Origin: Niastella vici
GTDB taxonomy: Bacteria > Bacteroidota > Bacteroidia > Chitinophagales > Chitinophagaceae
DNA length: 64,000 nucleotides
Direction of reading: 5' to 3'
Assembly (NCBI RefSeq): GCF_002077945.1
Contig: NZ_LVYD01000113.1
Location: 186,001-250,000 of the forward strand
The position numbers and the translations under genes are program-made. This document shows positions 61,055 to 64,000 of this stretch, one piece after another; positions within the stretch are counted from its first letter, which is position 1; every line of letters begins with the position of its first letter. The notes beneath the pieces were generated by a model. That model was not told where the DNA came from and did no database searches. It saw nothing but the letters and a program-made list of their open reading frames with translations.

Positions 61055-61636
61055 TTATTCGTCTTCCAATCCCTTTCCATCGAGAATTTGCTGTAAATAT
61101 TTTTCAATTCTTGACTCGCGGGTCTTTGACTGTTTGGCTGATGAAAAATAAAGCAGGTAGCCTCGTTGCCGGCCCGGCGTCAATGCATCAAAGGCTTTTC
61201 TGAGCGCAGGCATTTTATTTAACTTCTTTTGAAACTCTTCAGGCACCGCATATTCCTTGGTCTTTTTTAATTGCACCTTCAGGCCAAGCTTTTCTACTTC
61301 AATGGCTTCATAGATGTAAGCTTTCAGGGTTGATTCCAGTTTGACGATCTCTTTCAAACTGGTGAACCTGATCTGGCGTGCCGCCTGTACATTCTCCGTT
61401 TGCTGTACCAGTATACTATTGGGGTCACTTAACAATGCGCCTTTGAAAAACAAAAACGCACAGTATTCTTTAAACGCATGTATTAAAACGACATTAGTGT
61501 CCTGATACTGGTAACAGGGACAACCCCATTTTAATTCTTCCGTTAGTCCACAATCGAGCGCGATCGTTCTTAATTTCTCCAGCTCTTTTTGCCAGCTTTG
61601 TGCTTTGTCAAAGTAGAAATCAACCTTGGGATTCAT
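61055..61636 (-). CDS. YdeI/OmdA-type protein (DUF1801 plus OmdA domains)
   Basis: A 193-residue protein. The N-terminal half is a DUF1801 domain (ELKWGCPCYQYQDTNVVLIH near 34-53), related to YdhG/YdeI-like proteins. The C-terminal half is an OmdA-like bacteriocin-protection segment (VPEEFQKKLNKMPALRKAFD, then LTPGRQRGYLLYFSSAKQSK). Its biochemical role is unknown; the family has been linked to resistance or iron-chaperone-like functions. It is 6 bases after the DoxX-like gene and 11 bases before the DUF4256 gene. Confidence 0.85.
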   Translation of the reverse strand: MNPKVDFYFDKAQSWQKELEKLRTIALDCGLTEELKWGCPCYQYQDTNVVLIHAFKEYCAFLFFKGALLSDPNSILVQQTENVQAARQIRFTSLKEIVKLESTLKAYIYEAIEVEKLGLKVQLKKTKEYAVPEEFQKKLNKMPALRKAFDALTPGRQRGYLLYFSSAKQSKTRESRIEKYLQQILDGKGLEDE

Positions 61637-61642
61637 ACTACA

Positions 61643-62029
61643 TCATTTATTGGTAATTGAAATAGGTCTTCTATCTGCAGGCCTGAAGTACCACGATAAT
61701 ACGGTCAGTAAAATTAATAATATTGGTCCAAAAAACTCTTTGGCTGCCGAGCCGCTGGCAAAATGTGAAAACACAGCGCCCGACATGGCAAAAAAGAAGC
61801 CTGCATACGCCCATTCTTTTAATAATGGAAATTTAGGAATAAGTACGGCAATAACGCCCAGCAATTTCCAGATGCCCAGTATGGTTAGAATATACAGCGG
61901 ATACCCAAGGAATGCCATCTTACTGGCTTCTGCCGGCACTTTTAACAATTGTACAATACCGGTTGCCACCATTCCTAATGAAAGCCACAGCGTGGCGATC
62001 CAATAGATGATCTTGTTTCTTTTTGTCAT
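61643..62029 (-). CDS. DoxX-like membrane protein
   Basis: A 128-residue protein with four predicted membrane helices. The segment ASKMAFLGYPLYILTILGIW and WKLLGVIAVLIPKFPLLKEW resemble the DoxX-like family. Members often occur with SRPBCC proteins and ArsR regulators in Bacteroidota, as here (11-base and 6-base gaps). DoxX-type proteins have been linked to redox homeostasis in the membrane, but this subfamily has no assigned reaction. Confidence 0.82.
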   Translation of the reverse strand: MTKRNKIIYWIATLWLSLGMVATGIVQLLKVPAEASKMAFLGYPLYILTILGIWKLLGVIAVLIPKFPLLKEWAYAGFFFAMSGAVFSHFASGSAAKEFFGPILLILLTVLSWYFRPADRRPISITNK

Positions 62030-62040
62030 AAGATATTATT

Positions 62041-62523
62041 TTACTTTACTTTACTAACAACTTCCTGTAAGCGGTTATGCGCCATATTGAGGCCGGCCGC
62101 AAAAGGCATTTTCAGCAACTGATCTCTGAGCGCAACTGACTTGAATACGATGTGCATATTGAGCCGGCTGGTGTCGTCGGTGATTTTTTCAAATTCCAGG
62201 AACTCCAACTGCACATCAAAAGGCGTATTGGCACTTTCGAAGGTGCGGGTGATCTTTTGCTCCGGAACAAACTCATGAAATACCCCGCCGGCGCTGTACA
62301 GCACATTCCCTTTTGCATCAACGGTTTCAAATCCCCAGCTGCCATGCTTTTTATTTTCCAGCTGCAGCACTTTGGTTGTTCCATACTCATGCGACATCCA
62401 CTGCTCAAAAAGCTCCGGCTCTACATGCGCCTTGAAAAGTAATTCAACCGGCAGATCAAATTCCCTGGTTATTACCAGGTCATGTTTGCCATCTTCGGCA
62501 GTGACCTTTGTTTTTCGTTCCAT
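62041..62523 (-). CDS. SRPBCC/AHSA1-family protein
   Basis: A 160-residue helix-grip-fold protein of the AHSA1-like group. Hallmarks are the first strand VITREFDLPVELLFKAHVEP with ELFEQWMSHEYG, the segment GGVFHEFVPEQKITRTFE and the long C-terminal helix. These proteins usually bind small hydrophobic ligands, and several sit in ArsR-controlled operons. It begins 6 bases after the ArsR gene. Its N-terminus is basic. Confidence 0.85.
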   Translation of the reverse strand: MERKTKVTAEDGKHDLVITREFDLPVELLFKAHVEPELFEQWMSHEYGTTKVLQLENKKHGSWGFETVDAKGNVLYSAGGVFHEFVPEQKITRTFESANTPFDVQLEFLEFEKITDDTSRLNMHIVFKSVALRDQLLKMPFAAGLNMAHNRLQEVVSKVK

Positions 62524-62529
62524 GGTATG

Positions 62530-62853
62530 TTATTTTTTGGGTTTGTATTTTTTCATGATGTCTTCCAGCTTATTGAACCGGTCATCCCACAACTTGCGGA
62601 ATGGTTCTATGAAGTCGGCTACCTCTTTCATTTTTTTGGCGTTTATGTGATAGATTATTTCCCGGCCGTTCTGCTCCTGCTCAAGCAGTTCGCACTCGGT
62701 AAGTATTTGCAGATGTTTTGAAACGGTGGGCCTTGCCGTGTCGAAATTGGCCGCTATGGCTCCTGCCGTCATGGCCTGTGTGGCTACCAATAGCAAGACG
62801 GCCCTTCTGGTAGGGTCTGCTATGGCCTGAAATACGTCTCTTCGTAAATTCAT
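62530..62853 (-). CDS. ArsR-family winged-helix repressor
   Basis: A 107-residue ArsR-type regulator: start [20 protein letters not shown], the recognition helix [20 protein letters not shown] and the wing GREIIYHIN. It has no CxC metal-binding pair, so it probably does not sense metals; members of this branch (SdpR-like) instead respond to other signals. Two near-identical palindromes lie just upstream of its start, so autoregulation is likely. It leads the operon ArsR, AHSA1, DoxX, YdeI, DUF4256. Confidence 0.9.
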   Translation of the reverse strand: MNLRRDVFQAIADPTRRAVLLLVATQAMTAGAIAANFDTARPTVSKHLQILTECELLEQEQNGREIIYHINAKKMKEVADFIEPFRKLWDDRFNKLEDIMKKYKPKK

Positions 62854-62858
62854 TTTAT

Positions 62859-62900
62859 GTAGCTATTTGACTACAAATATAAATGTAGTCATTTAACTAC
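62859..62900. promoter_or_regulatory. Candidate ArsR operator pair
   Basis: Two 16-base pseudo-palindromes, GTAGCTATTTGACTAC (62859-62874) and GTAGTCATTTAACTAC (62885-62900), are spaced 26 bases apart, directly upstream of the ArsR start at 62853. The second has perfect 5-base arms. Together they suit two repressor dimers. Confidence 0.65.
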
Positions 62901-62924
62901 GCAAATATATTTTTGCGGGACCTC

Positions 62925-64000
62925 TTATTTAGTGGTATCCTTCTGGTGTTTCCACAATTCCTGGAAAATGGGGCTGTGCTCGCGCAGGTGTTCAAAAGTT
63001 CCCTCGGCAGCTACCTTTCCCTGCTTTAATACATAGATATAATCGAACTGGTACAGCAGGTGCAGGCGGTGCATGGAAGAAATAAGCGCCTTGTTTTTAA
63101 ATGCGCTAAACATCTTCTGGTAGATCATGGCTTCCGTTTTGGGATCAACACTGCTGGTAGGTTCATCGAGCAACACCACTTCGCTTTCGCTGGCCGCCAG
63201 GATTCCACGGGCAAGCGCCAGCCGTTGTTTTTGTCCGCCCGACAGGTTCACGCCTTTTTCCCGGATATCCGATTCCAGTCCTTTCGGCAACTGACTGATC
63301 ACATCGGTGAAATGGGCGCTTTCACTAACCGCCATAATTTCCTGGTCAGAAAATGGCAGGCCAAGCGTAATATTATAAGCAATGGTGTTCTCAAAGATCT
63401 CCGGCTCCTGCGGGAACAAGGTTACGGTTTCATTGATAGTGCTCAATGCAAAGGGTTTGCCATCAACCTGTAACTGCAGGCCCTCTTCGGGATTGTACAG
63501 TCCGCGTAATAAGGCCAGCAGGGTGCTTTTACCACTGCCACTTTCACCAATAAGCGCAATCTTTTTTCCCCGCCCAATGGTGAGGTGCAGGTTATGCAGG
63601 CTTTGCGGCGCATGCTCGCTATCGTACTGGTTGCGGTGTGAGAAGCTGAGATTACTTATCTCGATGGTCTTCCAGTCTTCCGGCAAATCGGTAAGCTGAT
63701 CGGGGCGATGCTGTTCGTGGTAGGCCTTTTCAATATTGCGGGCTGTTTCCAGATGCGTGTTGTACTGTACAATTTCGGTGTATTGCCAGGCCACATCATG
63801 GAATACGGTGGTGAACTGATTTACAAAACCCAACAGGGTAACCAGTCCGGCCACAGGGAAAACCCTGCCCGGTTCCCAGTTCTGGTATACAAAGCCGGCG
63901 GCGATCACCACATAAATAAGCGTGACCATCATATCGGCCACAAACCATTTCCATTCATTGATGGTGGCATTCTTTCTGAATGGCCGGGCAATCAACTGCA
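62925..64000 (-). CDS. ABC transporter permease-ATPase, C-terminal part (partial)
   Basis: The coding frame runs into the window edge, so the start is missing; the apparent first codon at 63995 is an internal TTG. About 358 residues remain. They hold the last membrane helices (MMVTLIYVVIAAGFVYQNW) and the ATPase domain: Walker A ALIGESGSGKSTLLALLRG near residue 150 of the visible part, signature VNLSGGQKQRLALARGIL, Walker B VVLLDEPTSSVDP and the H-loop SSMHRLHLL. The H-loop context is slightly unusual (SMHRL rather than AHRL). It is a half-transporter-type exporter; the substrate cannot be told from this part. Confidence 0.85.
   Translation of the reverse strand, partial: QLIARPFRKNATINEWKWFVADMMVTLIYVVIAAGFVYQNWEPGRVFPVAGLVTLLGFVNQFTTVFHDVAWQYTEIVQYNTHLETARNIEKAYHEQHRPDQLTDLPEDWKTIEISNLSFSHRNQYDSEHAPQSLHNLHLTIGRGKKIALIGESGSGKSTLLALLRGLYNPEEGLQLQVDGKPFALSTINETVTLFPQEPEIFENTIAYNITLGLPFSDQEIMAVSESAHFTDVISQLPKGLESDIREKGVNLSGGQKQRLALARGILAASESEVVLLDEPTSSVDPKTEAMIYQKMFSAFKNKALISSMHRLHLLYQFDYIYVLKQGKVAAEGTFEHLREHSPIFQELWKHQKDTTK

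Noticed and set aside
1-64000. tRNA or rRNA genes
   Set aside because: No cloverleaf or conserved rRNA sequence was recognised by eye on either strand; a covariance-model scan would be needed to exclude a divergent tRNA.

Overview
The window looks like chromosomal DNA of a member of the Bacteroidota, most likely the family Chitinophagaceae (Niastella/Chitinophaga type). Supporting this are a SusC/SusD pair with a FecR anti-sigma factor and ECF sigma factor, the start of a hybrid two-component sensor with a propeller domain, a type IX secretion tail, a GG-leader peptide of the Bacteroidetes kind, several TAnnTTTG (-7) promoter-like sites and many lipoproteins. No rRNA, tRNA, CRISPR array or insertion sequence was seen. 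The genus is an inference from gene style, not from a marker gene.

Layout. 1-6.1 kb: 5' part of a hybrid two-component sensor, a secreted polysaccharide-lyase-like enzyme with a ricin-type lectin, a toxin/antitoxin-like pair, a double LamG protein and small membrane proteins. 6.2-8.2 kb: a MocR-type regulator divergent from an acetyltransferase with operator-like repeats between them. 8.2-9.3 kb: no intact gene, but 32 consecutive units of exactly 21 bp in unbroken phase, followed by an aldo/keto reductase remnant. 9.4-11.7 kb: an oxidoreductase, an SRPBCC protein and an aberrant signal peptidase. 11.7-21.1 kb: a peptide-export island. 21.1-26.2 kb: a phospholipid-synthesis-like enzyme, an MFS transporter, an LpxA-like protein lacking the catalytic histidine, an M20 amidohydrolase and two gene remnants. 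26.3-32.6 kb: an RND efflux operon. 32.8-34.3 kb: a GH39-like hydrolase. 34.5-50.6 kb: a long minus-strand SusCD locus that ends in proteases, so peptide or protein use is more likely than glycan use. 50.6-53.3 kb: an aldo/keto reductase and a GH29 alpha-L-fucosidase. 53.5-60.2 kb: a three-gene DUF4062 / MoxR ATPase / giant membrane vWA-like operon. 60.4-62.9 kb: an ArsR-led five-gene stress-type operon. 62.9-64 kb: the 3' part of an ABC transporter.

Two systems stand out. The peptide island (11744-21148) combines a 74-residue double-glycine precursor with six cysteines in its core, a peptidase-containing ABC exporter, an HlyD-type adaptor, two thiol-disulfide proteins (one a fusion of a C39-like domain, a VKOR domain and thioredoxin) and two unrelated glycosyltransferases. 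This parts list resembles the glycocin pathway of Firmicutes but is built from different families. The DUF4062-MoxR-vWA operon (53573-60227) has the style of NTP-dependent biological conflict systems: a TIR-like/DUF4062 front protein, an AAA+ motor and a 1406-residue three-pass membrane protein whose cytoplasmic part looks like a vWA domain without an intact metal site.

The third notable feature is the 21-bp array at 8235-8906. It has drifted strongly in sequence but keeps its length exactly through 672 bp, no single frame stays open across it, and 21 bp is two turns of B-DNA.
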